Shown here one piece after another: positions 49,154 to 60,918 of a stretch of DNA of 64,000 nucleotides. The stretch comes from Dioscorea cayenensis subsp. rotundata. Lineage: Eukaryota > Streptophyta > Magnoliopsida > Dioscoreales > Dioscoreaceae. How positions within the stretch are numbered: position 1 is the first letter of the stretch; every line of letters starts with the position of its first letter. The position numbers and the translations under genes are program-made. The stretch lies in the NCBI RefSeq assembly GCF_009730915.1, contig NC_052491.1:1908908-1972907 (forward strand). The letters are read 5' to 3'. The notes beneath the pieces were generated by a model. The model ran no database searches. It was not told where the DNA came from and worked only from the letters and a program-made list of their open reading frames with translations.

Positions 49154-52100
49154 TCTCTTTCTTCTCTTCTTTTTCTTTTTCGATCCTTTTATTATTTTTT
49201 ATGGACCTAAAAATTATCTCTTGGAATTGCAGGGGTCTTTCAAATGCTCGCACCATGGATCGTGTTAAAATTCTTATGAAAAATAATAAACCGGATTTCA
49301 TTTGTTTAATGGACACCAAACTGTCAGCTCTTCGTACTCAAAGTTTTTGTGATAAGCTAAATCGTTGTTGGGCTTGGGTGGCCATCCCCTCTTTGGGGTT
49401 ATCAGGGGGTATCCTTGTTCTTTGGAAGAGTGATCTTGGGCTTGTCACTCCTGTGGCTATTTCCATACTTGCTCTTCACCTAGTTATTACCACTGACGGA
49501 TTTTCTTGGATTCTTACCACTATCTATAACTCGCAGGTTCTTATTCATCAAAAGCGCTTGTGGCGGTCTCTCTCTTGTTTCTCTGCGTTAAACCTCCCGT
49601 GAATTCTTACTGGGGATTTTAATGCGATCTTAAACCAAAATGAGCACTTTGGAGGGAGTTTTTCTTACTATGCTCCTAAGTCTACTCTTTTTTCAGATTT
49701 CATTTCTAACAATGGTCTTATTGATTTAGGGTTTTTAGGCTCTCCTTTCACCTGGTGTAACGGTCGAAGCGGTCTTGCCTGTAGATGGGCAAGACTCGAT
49801 CGTTTTCTTGCGAACACTAAGTGGATCCTCCTTTTCAAAAACGCTTCAATCGTTCGTCTCCCGCGCATCAACTCTTACCACTCCCCCCTATTTCTTAGTC
49901 TTCTTAATCCTATTCCTCCTTCTAAAAAGATCTTTCGTTTTGATAATTTCTGGCTAGATTATGAGGAATGTCATAGCAGCGTTGTCCCTGCTTGGTCGGC
50001 TAACTCTTCTACTTCTCCTATGCAGCCCTTTTCGCATGCTATTTCCCGTACTAGATTCAACATCCTTAGCTGGAAAAAGTCTGGGCTCTGTCACATTGAC
50101 ATTGAGCTCAATAATATCCAACTTGAGATTTCCAAGCTTGAAGATCCTGCTGGCCCTGCTCGGGACTCTTGGCACAGCATTTGGCTCAGAGCATTACATA
50201 ATCGCTACAACGCTCTCAGTAAGCAACAATCAATTTTTTGGGGTCAGCATGCGAAGCTTCTTTGGATGAATAAGGTGGACCTCAACTCTCGCTATTTCCA
50301 TAATTCAGTTAAAATCCGGCATCATAAAAATCTGGTGAGATCTATTCAAGATACTTATGGTAACACTTTCATTGATCAAGCTGGCATTGAAAATTCTTTT
50401 AGTAATTTCTTTAAAAATCTCTGGTCTTCTTCTTCCTCTCATAATCTTGATTTCTTTTTGCATGCTATCCCGGATGATCTCCCGACTCTTACTGACTTGG
50501 ATCGAGAGTCTCTTACAAGACCGGTGACTAAATATGAGGTCTATAAAACTCTCAAATCCATGTCTTGTGGTAAGAGTCCGAGGCCTGATGGGCTTAATGT
50601 TGAATTCTATATTTTTTATTGGAATCTCATTGGTGACCAGTTTTATAATGCTATCTCGTATTTTTTTTTTCACTGGCCACCTCCCTAATTCCTGGGGGAA
50701 AACGTTTGTTACTCTGATTCCTAAAAAGAATAATCCCTCTTGTGTTACTGATTTTAGACCCATTTCTTTATGTAATGTTTCTTATAAAGTCATTTCAAAA
50801 ATTTTGGCCAACCGCCTTAAGCCTATTATTCCCAACCTAATTGGTCCTGAGCAAAATGGTTTCTCCCAGGGCGTGGCGCTGCTGACAACATCATCGCAGC
50901 CCAGGAGATAGCCCATAGCTTAGAAACTGATACCTCCCTTCCCCCGAAGATGATCTGTAAAATTGATATTGAAAAAGCTTTTGATTCAATTGAGTGGAAG
51001 GTCATCCTTGCTACCCTCCAAAGAATGAATTTTCCTGCTATCTGGGTTAATTGGATTAATGCTTGTCTTTCTTCTGCTTCCTTTTCTCTTATCATTAATG
51101 GCCAGTGTACTCCTTGGTTTAGTAGTAGTCGTGGGGTACGTCAAGGGGATCCGATTTATCCTCTCCTTTACCTCTTGGTCTCTCAAAATCTCACTGCCAT
51201 TTTTAATAAAGCTCTCTCGCTCAACCTTGTTCCGGGGTTTAATTCCAACCTCCCTAGGAACTTTAACCATTTATTATTTGCGGACGATCTTCTTCTTATT
51301 TCCTCAGCTTCTAGGAAGTCAGCTAAAAGCTGTCTACTTTGTCTAAATATTTTCCAAACCATTTCTGGACAAAAACTGAATCACCTTAAATCTGCTATTT
51401 ATGTCCCATCCTGGTGCAATCGGAGGCTGGCCAACTCTTTGTCTAGAATCCTTGGTTTCAAACTTGGTAATTTTCCCTTCACGTACCTTGGTTCTCCTAT
51501 TTCTCCAAAGAAACTTTTGATCCGACAACTTAACTTCATCTCCGACAAAGTGAAATCTAAAATCCAAATTTGGAATCATTCCTCTATCTCTACCGCAGGC
51601 CGTGTAATTCTCCTTAACAGCTCTATATTCTCTATCCCCAATTACTTCCTTTCGGTCATGAACTTGCCTCTCTCTGTCTTAGACAACATTTCCAAATTGG
51701 CCCGTTCATTTCTTTGGGGTTATTCTGGCAGTAATCATGGCGTCCACTCTGTTGGTTGGAATATTGTAACTCTTGACAAATCTGATGGGGGACTGGGGCT
51801 CAGAAACCTTAGGTTGGTGAATCACTCTTTAATGGCCAAAAATATTTTTGACATCCTTAACTCTGCTAATAAGATCTGGGTTGACATTTTTAAATTAAAA
51901 TATCATGGTTGGCATGTTTGGAATCCGGTTCATGTTTCCCAGTCCTCCTGGTTTTACAAATCCATTTGCAACTCTGCTAGCTTTATTAAACCCAAACTCA
52001 AAATGCTTTCTTGCAACCCCTCGTATATTGATTATTTGCATGATCCTTGTCTTCTGGATCTTCCTCTTTTTAAACAACCAACCTTTTTGAACATGTCTGT

Positions 52101-52862
52101 TGCCTTTGAGGATGTCCATTTCTCTGATCTTTGTAATTCAAATGGTCTCTGTATGGAGGTTGTCGGCAATTTGTTGGGTCACTATCTGGACTGGGACTGG
52201 ATCAAAAAAATTTCCATCTGTAGGGACAGCCCTAATCGTTGGGTGTGGGGCATCCTCTCCTCTTTGTCCTCCACTGCTTCCGCAGTTTATCAGGACTCAA
52301 ATTGCTCTTATAATTCTTCAGTTTCATGGCCAGGATGGTCTGAAATTTGGAAGTTAAACGTTCTTCCTTGTACGCGAGTCTTCATATGGAAGTTGGGCCA
52401 TGGCAAACTTGCCACTGGGGCTTTTCTCTATAATCTCAACATTGGCCCTTTCATGCTTTGTCCTTTTTGTGGTCTTGTGGAAGAATCGGCCTCGCATCTT
52501 CTATGGAATTGTTGTAAAGTTAAGCCATGTTGGAATGACCTTTTGCTTTGCCTGGGCCTGCGTCCTCATGTCTTTTCTCTTTTTGACTCGGGAGCCTGGC
52601 TAACGGTGAACTTTGGTTCTCGTTTTTCCAGTTTCAGGGTTAAAGCTCTCATCGCCACTTTGACCTGGCTCATTTGGAAGCGGTGCAATCTGATTTTCAG
52701 AAAAATTCCTATCAACTTTAATACAATCGTCCCTAGAGCCTGGTCTCTCTGCACTAATATTTTGCCGCGTCCCATGAGGGAGGAATTAACTACCAAAGCT
52801 TCCTTGCAATCCATTTCTATCTACTCTGACGCCTCCTGGGTTTCAAGAATTAATTCTGCGGG

Positions 52863-55557
52863 TAAATGTGGCACCCATCAGTTAAAATTCCCTTTTAGCC
52901 GGAAGCCCGACACCTCTCGAAATCAAATCAGATTTTTGCAAATCACAATTTACAGCTTTTACACCAACTACGAGTTCAAATACATAAATACAACAAATAT
53001 AACTACTCAAATTTACGAAGTGCAACCGCTACAGAGATCACAACACCAATGACAAAAAGTAAAGAAAGGGGGACCCACTGCGGTCTGGACTCGACCACTG
53101 ACTAGCTCTATACTCGATTAAAGCGATCTAGGGTCCCAGCTCCTGCACTTCTGACGACATTCAGGTTGGTCGGTAGTGGCTTAATAATTTCAAATACTTA
53201 AATATAGTATATATAAAGTATATAAATACCAACTTCTCAAATAATTTTTCAACTTTTCCAAAATACCAGAATTCTAGCAAAATACATTTTTTTAAAGAAC
53301 TTTTTAAAACATAAATTCAACATAGATCAACATCAATTTGATTTTCTCGAGAAAACACAAATTTTTGTGAGAGCGCCTCATCACGATTCAAAAATAGCAT
53401 AAATCTCAAATTAATACAAATGATACCGACACTCACGCAGTAACTTGGTCTGAAAAACTCTCTAAACCTTCGCCGTGGCGCGGCTAGGTTCGGAGCCGTC
53501 AAGGAACTCATGTCCTTAACGTTGACCCATCGGTTCAGCGGTCGGTGAACCCGGCTACCCGATGAATATCCGAGTCGGGGCTCTACACTCCCACCGAGGC
53601 GGCCCTCGTAGTGTCAGCCGGTCGACACGCCACCTCAGCAGCGGTGGCAGTGGAGACCGCCCTACTGCGATGAGGATATCACCAAAACAAATCATCACAA
53701 TAAACATAACTCCACTCGGAGTACGATACCATCCATAATCATAAATCAATAATACCTCGGCCATTTGCACGAGGACAAGATAAACACATAAGCAAAGCTC
53801 AAACTTTTATTACAAAATAATTTGCAAGTCCCAACACAAGAATCAACATGGAAATCCTTTAGGAATGAAAACCAATACCACAAATATTGTCGATAAAACA
53901 TTTTAATACGCGCACATGATTTCACAAATCATTCCAAATCAAAGCATATGTAACCATCCAAAAATAAATACATGAATTGAATAATTAAATCACATATACA
54001 TGTATTTTCACTATTCACAAATACGTATAATTATACAAAATGGATGTATCAATACGATTGTCAGGAACATCAACGGCAAATAAATATAAGTATATTCCAA
54101 CAGTATACTCAATTTAACATAAAATAAAATAAAATAATTAAACCATTATTTCCAAAATACTAGCCATTAAATAATTATTTCAAAATAATAATAATTAATC
54201 AATTATTTAAAATAATAGACACTACCAACTCACCTGGTGTCCTTGGGTTCCTTGCTAGACCTGGAACTCTCTCCCAAGACTGAACAACACCTAACAAAAT
54301 AATATAATAAAAAAATAAACAACACATTTAAACCCAAAATAAAATACAATAAACAATAATAGACTCTCTATTGGCCCACTCACTCCAATCTGTTCAAACC
54401 TGACCTTGCATAATCAAATTGGTCTCCAATTGCACTTAAGTCAACTCAAATTGGGCTAGACCATTCTGAACCAACCTCAATTCCATTGAACCAAACTCAA
54501 ATTCACTGAACCAAACTCAATTTCACTGAACCAGCCTTGAACCAACTCAATTCTTACACAAAATCCATTAAACCAACTTGGTTCAGTCCAAAATCCTTAA
54601 CCCAAATCAATTGAACCAAACCCAAACCATCTCAACTTGATTTGATCAAACCCAACTCAACAAAACCAATTCAACTCAACCAATTTCAATTTGGTTAAAC
54701 CCAACCAATTCAATCTAACCATCATCATTAACACCTTAATCATCATCATCAACAACTTAATTAATCAAACCAAACCCTAATCTCGGTGCTACAGTAATTG
54801 CAGTAATTACGGCAAACTCATCTCCATTTTCAAGCAATTTCATCACCAATACAAGGTTTTCAACACAAAAATTGAAGCAACAATGTTTTTTAACAATAAA
54901 TCATCATTTTCCATCATCAAGCTCTCTCTTTTCTAATAAAATCATAAAATTTTCAATGCAAAAATACATACACACACATCCAAGTAATTAATACATAAAC
55001 TACCAAAATCCTTACCAAAGAAGAGCTTCATCCATGCTCCTCCAAGTATCGAAAGCTTTGTCTCCTCAAATTTCTCTCCAAATCTCTCCTTTTTTTTTTC
55101 TCTCTCGGGTACTGTAGCACAAAGATGGAGAAGAAGATGAACCATCAAAATCTAGAGTTTTCTCCAACTTTTAAGTTTTCAGCCGAAATTCACTTTTAGT
55201 CCTCAAAATATAATTTCTTACAAAACAGTCCCTGAAAAACTCACCAATGGTCCCTGGATTATGAAATAATATTCTCAAACGGTCCTTTCAAATTATCTAA
55301 CGGTCCCTGTATTATAACACAATATTTCAAAAAGATCCCTACCGCCTTACCTTCCAGTCCTTGTTTTCCGGAAACATTTCACATCAATCATTTTTCAATT
55401 ACTCTTTAACCCAAAATCTTTTATAAACTTTCACATTTAAGTCCTTATTCTTTTCACTTGGGGTTTCTCAACAAGATTAATCTGTAGAAAAATCTTACTA
55501 CCACTGTAGTAATACCCTGAGTATATTTTCTAACAGTTATCCACAGGTTCAGGGTAT
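52863..55557. mobile_element. 2.7-kb non-coding LTR-like insertion in the LINE RNase H
   Basis: It separates the two halves of the RNase H domain. The ends (AATGTGGCACCCATC... and ...GGTATTAC) and a GC-rich block with TGTCAGCCGGTCGACACGCC near 53610 recall large gypsy LTRs, probably in minus orientation. No gag, RT or integrase is seen, so it may be a giant solo LTR. GGGTA occurs at both junctions but does not leave clean TG..CA ends. About 20 codons of RNase H seem missing at the junction. Confidence 0.65.
54420..54720. repeat. Short CAA-rich tandem repeats
   Basis: Repeated words of the type CTGAACCAAACTCAATT and AACCAATTCAA inside the LTR-like insertion. Periodicity is irregular. Confidence 0.7.
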
Positions 55558-56186
55558 TACGAGTTACTCTTCGGATTCTCCTATTATGGCTGAGTTTGCG
55601 GCTGCCAGCCTTGCCCTTCAACTGTGTATCCAGAACCACTGGCATCCATCACGCCTTTGCTGTGACTGTCCTGGAATTACAAGCTTAGTGAATTTCTACA
55701 ACCCTTGCACTGCTTGGCATTTTACTACTGAATATGATAACCTGAAGCACTTTCCTAATATCTTCATTGGGACCATACCCAAGGAAGACAATATTATTGC
55801 TAATTCTCTTGCTGACTTCGGACGATCTCAATTACAACTTTCCCTTTTCTTTCAAGGCTTGGACCGGCCCTGTTGGCTGGAGGAACTCTACTCCAGCAGA
55901 AATCTGCATTTTTAGTTGACTTTTACTGCTTTCTTTTTCTTTTTCTTAGCTTCTGCTCGTTGTTCTAAAAAAAACACCTTTTCTATTTTTAGCATTACCC
56001 AGGAAATCCTTAAAATGACCTAAAATGGCATTTTTTATGGCAGTTGGGTCTATACATATCTCTCTACCTGATAATGTCAACTGACGTATAGATTTCCTGG
56101 CTTTTCTTTGTTGCAAGAATCTGAAGAAGAATTTGGAATTTTGATCACCTTCGTGGATCCACTAGCACCTTGATTTCTGTTTAAAG

Positions 56187-56295
56187 CATATAGTACAGCA
56201 AAATCATTTTACTGTTTCATATATAGATTTAGTTCCAGTAGAAGGATTGCATGGACACATATAACAATGTCACATCGTCATTCATTCATTCTTTC
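56187..56295 (+). repeat. Right half of the split duplicated segment
   Basis: Aligns to 39130-39245, completing the paralogue begun at 44410. It ends in the same ATTCATTC run. Confidence 0.7.
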
Positions 56296-56533
56296 CTTGT
56301 ATTGGAAACATATACAACACATGTTAAACATATTAAAAATCAAAACTGTTGAAAGTGTATATATATAACACATGTTAAATATCTAAATGTGTATTGGAAA
56401 GTAACAAAGAGCCAAACCATTCTCCAAACCGTGACACAACAGTGGGAACCCACAAAAATAGTTAGTAAGGTTAGGGAGCTGCTAGTCTAAAGGCATCTTT
56501 GATGTCGTTCATTGATGAAAAGAATCCATTTAT
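56296..56533. other. Intergenic, nothing recognised
   Basis: Contains ACACATGTTAAA twice (about 56318 and 56369). No coding signal. Confidence 0.5.
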
Positions 56534-57190
56534 GTGACGTTTGGTTCACGAAGTGGGTGGGAATGGAATTAATGGGAATGGAAAAACGAATGCATTTAGA
56601 TTCGGATTATCATTACTTAGGAATGTGAATACACACAAATCTTGATGCTAACACCATCTCATAGGAATGGGAATTGAATTCTAGCTCTTTAGAATTGAAT
56701 AATGGTCTCCATTACACCTAAATCTGAGAGTAATGGAGCCGAATGGAAGGGATTTGACATATATACACTCATCCCAATTTTGTATAAATAATAATAATAA
56801 TAATAACTATTCAATATCAATATTTAATTATAATCATTAAATTTAAAAATAATATCTAAATTATTTCGAAACAAAGTAGTTTCATTGTTTCATTACTTAA
56901 AAAAATAATACATTAAATATTTATTTAAAATACCTAATTGTACTAATTAAAATTAAAAAATAATTGTAGTGAATTATTTAATTAATATTTGGTAAATATT
57001 TTACAAATTAAAAATTTGTCATAAAAAATATTTCAATATTATTTATTTACACTAAGGGCAAAATAGAGTAGCATTACCACATTTTTTCCTTTTCCTTTTT
57101 CTCACTCATATTGAATTTTATTTCAACCAAACACAAATTTCGTTCTCATTCATTTCATTCTCATTCCCATTACGCAATCCAAACGCACAA
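56534..57190. mobile_element. TIR element, CGTTTGG ends with GGGAATG subterminal words
   Basis: The left end GACGTTTGGTTCACGAAGTG then GGGAATGGAATTAATGGG is matched by an inverted right end CATTCTCATTCCCATTACGC then AATCCAAACGC. The body is AT-rich with no transposase. It is typical of plant MITEs. The target duplication was not clear. Confidence 0.65.
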
Positions 57191-57980
57191 GTATGAATAA
57201 GAAAACAAATAAAAACAGTATTTGGTTGGAAGTTGTGCCATTGGAGTTGAAAAGTAAATAAAAGAAATATGAAAAAATTACCTTAATACCCTTAATACTA
57301 ATAAATAATTTATATATATAAAATAATGAGTAATATTCCATGATAATTTTATTATTTTTAAAATATTTAAATATCATTATTCAGAATAATTATTATGATT
57401 AAATATTTAAATTGAATATCTCTTTCATTTTTATTAGCTTTAATTATTTTAGTTAATTATTTAAATTAAAGATTTTTATTTAATTAACTATCTACTGAAA
57501 GGGTAAAATGCCATTTCACTTTAATTCTAAAAATTAAATGTGTAAATTAATTATTTTATTTAATTAAATATCCATTAAGGGAAAAAATGTCATTTCAAAT
57601 TATTTTTGGGAAAATTACTGTTTATCACTCAAGAATTTCAAAAACTTCCCAAACAACCCCGAAAGTTTTGAAAACCCGGTCAACCTTTACGTTATTGTGT
57701 CATTTGCTTTTTGCTCCTGCAGTTCACTCGGCCATTGTCAATGTTGTGAAATTCCTTCTATGTCCTTAAAATTGGTGGGGAAAAACTCCCAATCACATCA
57801 TCTCAAACCTTTTTGCACACTTTTTGCCATATTTTTGCATTTATTTTCTCAAACAAAGTTTGGAAGAAGACTCATCACCTTTGATTGTTGGAGTTCGGCC
57901 GGTTGTCCAATAAGATGATAATTTCTTCTTTTCTCTCACATTGATCATCCTACGAGAGAGTAACAATTTATAAAAATGCG
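57191..57980. other. AT-rich intergenic before the MULE
   Basis: Bases 57200-57290 carry the words of the dispersed purine-rich repeat family (AGTATTTGGTTGG). From 57600 base composition becomes less AT-rich, possibly the 5' region of the MULE. No open frame of note. Confidence 0.5.
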
Positions 57981-57989
57981 AGTTTGTTA

Positions 57990-60091
57990 TGGAGAGTTTT
58001 TGTGCTATTACTGAGATCTGACGAGGGGATGGGACGAGTGCTAGTGTTCACTGGCCCGACTTCTTGGGAATCGATGTTAGTGGAGATATGTGGCGATGGG
58101 AGTCCGGATGTTTCTTGTGTCAAGATGAAGTTTGTGACACTCAATGGACATAAAAGCAGGTTTGTCGATAGAAAACAAGATTGACTTCTAAGCGCGATGT
58201 GTCACGTCGAAACTCTCTCTTCAAAATGCTGACTGCGATCGATCTAGTGGTTGAGACGGATGATATGCCATTGATCGCATCCTCACGAAATGATTTCTTC
58301 TCATTATAAAGTTCTTCTCCTTTTTGTTTTATGTTTACATAGTCATAGAAGTTAATTATTGCTTAATTATCCTAGTGTTCGCTTAAAATCATATGTTTTC
58401 CCTTAAATAATCCAGTTTCCGCTTAAACCATATGTTTCCGTATGAAACAAAGCAAAACCATAAGATTTGCTTTGTTATTCATTTCCCATCCTAGTTTCCA
58501 TTTAAAGTTGTCCAGTTTCCGTTTAAAATTATCCAGTTTCCCTTTAACAATGTTCTTTTCTGTTTAAGTTTCTTTGTTTATGTTTAAAATACTATTTTAA
58601 CGTTTAAATTATCTAGTTTACATTTAAACTTTTGTGTTTCCACTTAAAATACTAACGCTTTTCGCTTAAACTGAAGTGCTCGTAGGAATTCTGATTTTGC
58701 GAGTGTATCCTTTCCACCTCATGGCGACCTTGACAGTGTGTCATGCCTTCCTTCCTTATCAGATCATTCCGAGGTGTTGTTGTTGGATATCGGACGACGT
58801 TTTGTAAGCGTTGAAAATTTCAGGGACGCACTTCATAATTTTGCTATCAAACAGAATTTTGACTTCAAATTCATATAGAATGAAAACACCTGGTGATTGT
58901 AGAATGCACTGCCGTTGATTGTCCATGGCGCCTTCATGCATTGAAGGAATATAATAAGAATACTTTCCGAATTAAGACAATGCACCCGACACACACTTGT
59001 GGTGGTGGAATTGAATCAATGTCGCATCCGAAAGTGTCTACAAAATGTGTAAACACATGAGTCATTCAGAAGCTCAAGGAGCAGCCCTTGGACAAGGCCA
59101 TTGTTATTCAAAAGGACATGTTACGAGAACATGGTGTCCATATTCCATACAAGCAAGCTTGCTTAGGTAAAGAGTATGCCCGGGTGATCCTTGACGGCAG
59201 TGACATCTCTAGCTACAATTTCTTGCTTTAGTACATGAATAAGGTGGTTGAGACAAACTTCGGAAGCATTGCGATTTTAGAAAAAGACGGTGAACATTTT
59301 AATTGTGCGTTTTTTTTCTTTCCTTGCGTGTATCATTGGATTCAAGAGGGCTTGCAGGCTGCTGCTGTTTCTCGATAGTACCCACCTCCTTGGAAGTATT
59401 GTGGTACTCTATTGGGTGCCACAAGCAAAAGACAGGAACAATGGTTTTTTTCACATTGCATTCGGTATTATCGACAACGAGACCGATGCCAATTGGACGT
59501 GGTTTATTGCGAAGTTAGGTGATGCTTTATATGATGAAGAAGAAGACTATGAAGAGATAATTACATTTGTGTCTGATAGGTCCAAGGGCCTTGTGAACAC
59601 CATTGCACAGGTTTTCCCTTCTTCCCCACATGTATACTGTCTTCGACACTTGGAGGCCAATTTTATGAAAGCTAATGTTAAACTTGGAAAGGTATTGAAG
59701 GAGAAGTACTGGTCCATATACTTTCGTATTGCGTGAGCATTCACGGCTAAAGAATTCCATGATACCATGAATGAACTGTAGGCCACATCACCCGAAGCCT
59801 ATTAGTGATTGATTCATAAATCAGATATATCACATTGGTCGAATTATATGTTCAAAGTTGAACATTGGGGCAAGATGTAAGGAAGCTATTTTCCTCATAC
59901 TCGACAATGGCAAGCCTACGGATGACAATTGAGAACTGCGTTTGTGATCGCCTGTCACGAGAAGATAACTTGGGCGTCCTAGATGGAAGAGGATCGAGTC
60001 ACAAGCGGCCGAGGTCCGCGAGTTACGCTGTAGCCACTGCCATGAATCTGGTCATAATTGTAGATCTTGTAATGAAAGCGTAGCCGAGTAG
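57990..60091 (+). pseudogene. Mutator-like (MULE/MuDR) transposase, broken
   Basis: A cut-and-paste DNA transposase gene in pieces. 58040-58170: VFTGPTSWESMLVEICG...VKMKFVTLNGH, like the MuDR N-terminal region. 58895-59040: a zinc-binding block C-X4-CPW...HPTHTC. 59060-59290: LKEQPLDKAIVI to MNKVVETNFGSIAIL. 59290-59736: the MULE core, LLFLDSTHLLGS (DGT-type Asp), NGFFHIAFGIIDNETDANW, FVSDRSKGLVN (second Asp) and YCLRHLEANF. 60015-60090: a C-terminal zinc knuckle CSHCHESGHNCRSC. Stops interrupt it at 59041, 59230, 59778 and elsewhere. Repeats at 58370-58680 may lie in a former intron. Confidence 0.85.
58370..58680. repeat. Minisatellite-like CAGTTTCCGTTTAAA repeats
   Basis: About a dozen diverged 20-30-bp units with (A/C)GTTT(A/C)C(A/C/G)(T/C)TTAAA. 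A related array with the motif inverted (TTTAAACAGAGACTTTG) is at 60120-60370. Confidence 0.75.
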
Positions 60092-60559
60092 GCATTGTAA
60101 ATAAACAAATATTTAAACAACAACAATCTTATTTACATATTAGCCATTGAATTTTAAACAGAGACTTTGATATTTAAACAGAGAATTTGTTATTTAAATG
60201 GAGACTTTGTTTTTTAAGTAGAGACACTAAAAGTTAAGTGGATAAGCTTAATTTTAAAGGTAAACTCTGAAAGTTAAACAAAAACACTGAAAGCTAAAAG
60301 GTAACACTGAAATTTAAACAGTAAATTAAAATTTAAACAAAGAAAGTTAAGCATACAGACATGAAACGAACACAAGTAAATTTACATGAGAAACCTTGCC
60401 ATGTCAGTGGAAAAGAATGAATAGGATTTAAATTTTAATGTCAAAGTTGTTTTACATATCTTTAAACAATATTAACTCTATCTCACTTCTTTAAACAATA
60501 TTAACTAGTCAATTTTACTTACAATGGTACTTGCTTTTTTAAATAGGTTTATGTATATG
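60092..60559. repeat. Second TTTAAAC repeat array and flank
   Basis: Bases 60120-60370: units such as TTTAAACAGAGACTTTG and AGTTAA(A/G)(C/T), in reverse orientation to 58370-58680. The rest is AT-rich without features. Confidence 0.65.
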
Positions 60560-60918
60560 TCATGTCCTCATACTAGTCAAGTGTTAGCTCAAGCGTTGGT
60601 TGAATGTATGTTAGATTGGAATATTGACTAAAAAGTATCCTCTATTACGGTTGATAATTGATCCACTAATGATGCTATGATTGTTGAGGTTAAAAATAAG
60701 TTGGAAAAAATCATTTGATGTTTTCTGGTTGTTTCTTGCATATGCGCTGTTGTGTGCACATTCTAAATATAATTGTTAAACATGTGTTTGATGTTATTAA
60801 GGATGGGATTGACAAGATTAGAGATAGTGTTCTCTATTGGTCTGCTACACCTAAAAGGGTTGAGAAATTCAAAGAAATGGTGAAACAGTTGAAGTTCTTG
60901 AATATCCTGAAGATCTAG
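60560..60918 (+). pseudogene. hAT transposase fragment
   Basis: Bases 60600-60715: CMLDWNID, ITVDN then STNDAMIVEVKNKL, with stops. 60715-60918: MRCCVHILNIIVKHVFDVIK...KIRDSVLYWSATPKRVEKF. This is the hAT core around the conserved CxxH of RC.AHILNL and the KIR..V.Y..A.P.R block. Only about 110 residues of an expected 600-700 are present. No terminal repeats were identified. Confidence 0.82.

Larger units (their letters stand above)
49201..55915 (+). pseudogene. LINE ORF2: endonuclease, RT, zf-RVT, RNase H
   Basis: Endonuclease of the APE type, 49201-49900: IISWNCRGLSN, then LMDTK with Asp for the catalytic Glu (49312-49314), GDFN, LDRF, and SYH for SDH (49876). A TGA lies near 49600. The RT region starts at 50020 and has frameshifts near 50690 and 50880; then a long open stretch from 50950 holds KIDIEKAFDSIEW, RQGDPIYPLL and an intact FADD (about 51287-51298). 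zf-RVT is near 52340-52530 (WKLNVLPCTRVFIWKLGHGK, CPFCG...HLLWNC). RNase H begins SIYSDASWVSR at about 52818, is cut by a 2.7-kb insertion, and resumes at 55563 (SDSPIMAEFAAASLALQLC) to the stop at 55915. Confidence 0.9.
47343..55972 (+). mobile_element. Nearly full-length LINE, plus strand, inserted in the older LINE
   Basis: It is flanked by a ~21-bp target duplication (AACACCTTTTCTATTTTAGCA at 47322-47342; the same with one extra T at 55973-55994), with an A run before the right copy. About 80 bp of 5' UTR, ORF1 (47425), ORF2 (49201) and a short 3' UTR are all present. Without the 2.7-kb later insertion it is about 5.9 kb, a normal full length for plant L1-type LINEs. Confidence 0.93.
44692..56186 (-). 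mobile_element. Older LINE, minus strand, split by a second LINE
   Basis: The 3' part is 44692-47342 and the 5' part 55973-56186; the segment between is a later insertion. The poly(A) tail appears as a T run at 44692-44703. The 5' piece encodes the linker before the RT (FKQKSR, WIHEGDQNSKFFFRFLQQRK) and is truncated at about 56186. Its continuation on the other side of the nest is VLLDDAWQ...SPGPDEFN. Total copied length is about 2.9 kb, so it is a 5'-truncated LINE. Confidence 0.88.

Noticed and set aside
52863..53052. C-terminal extension of LINE ORF2 after the RNase H start
   Set aside because: The last 60 or so codons of the open frame come from the inserted LTR-like DNA; the true domain resumes at 55563.
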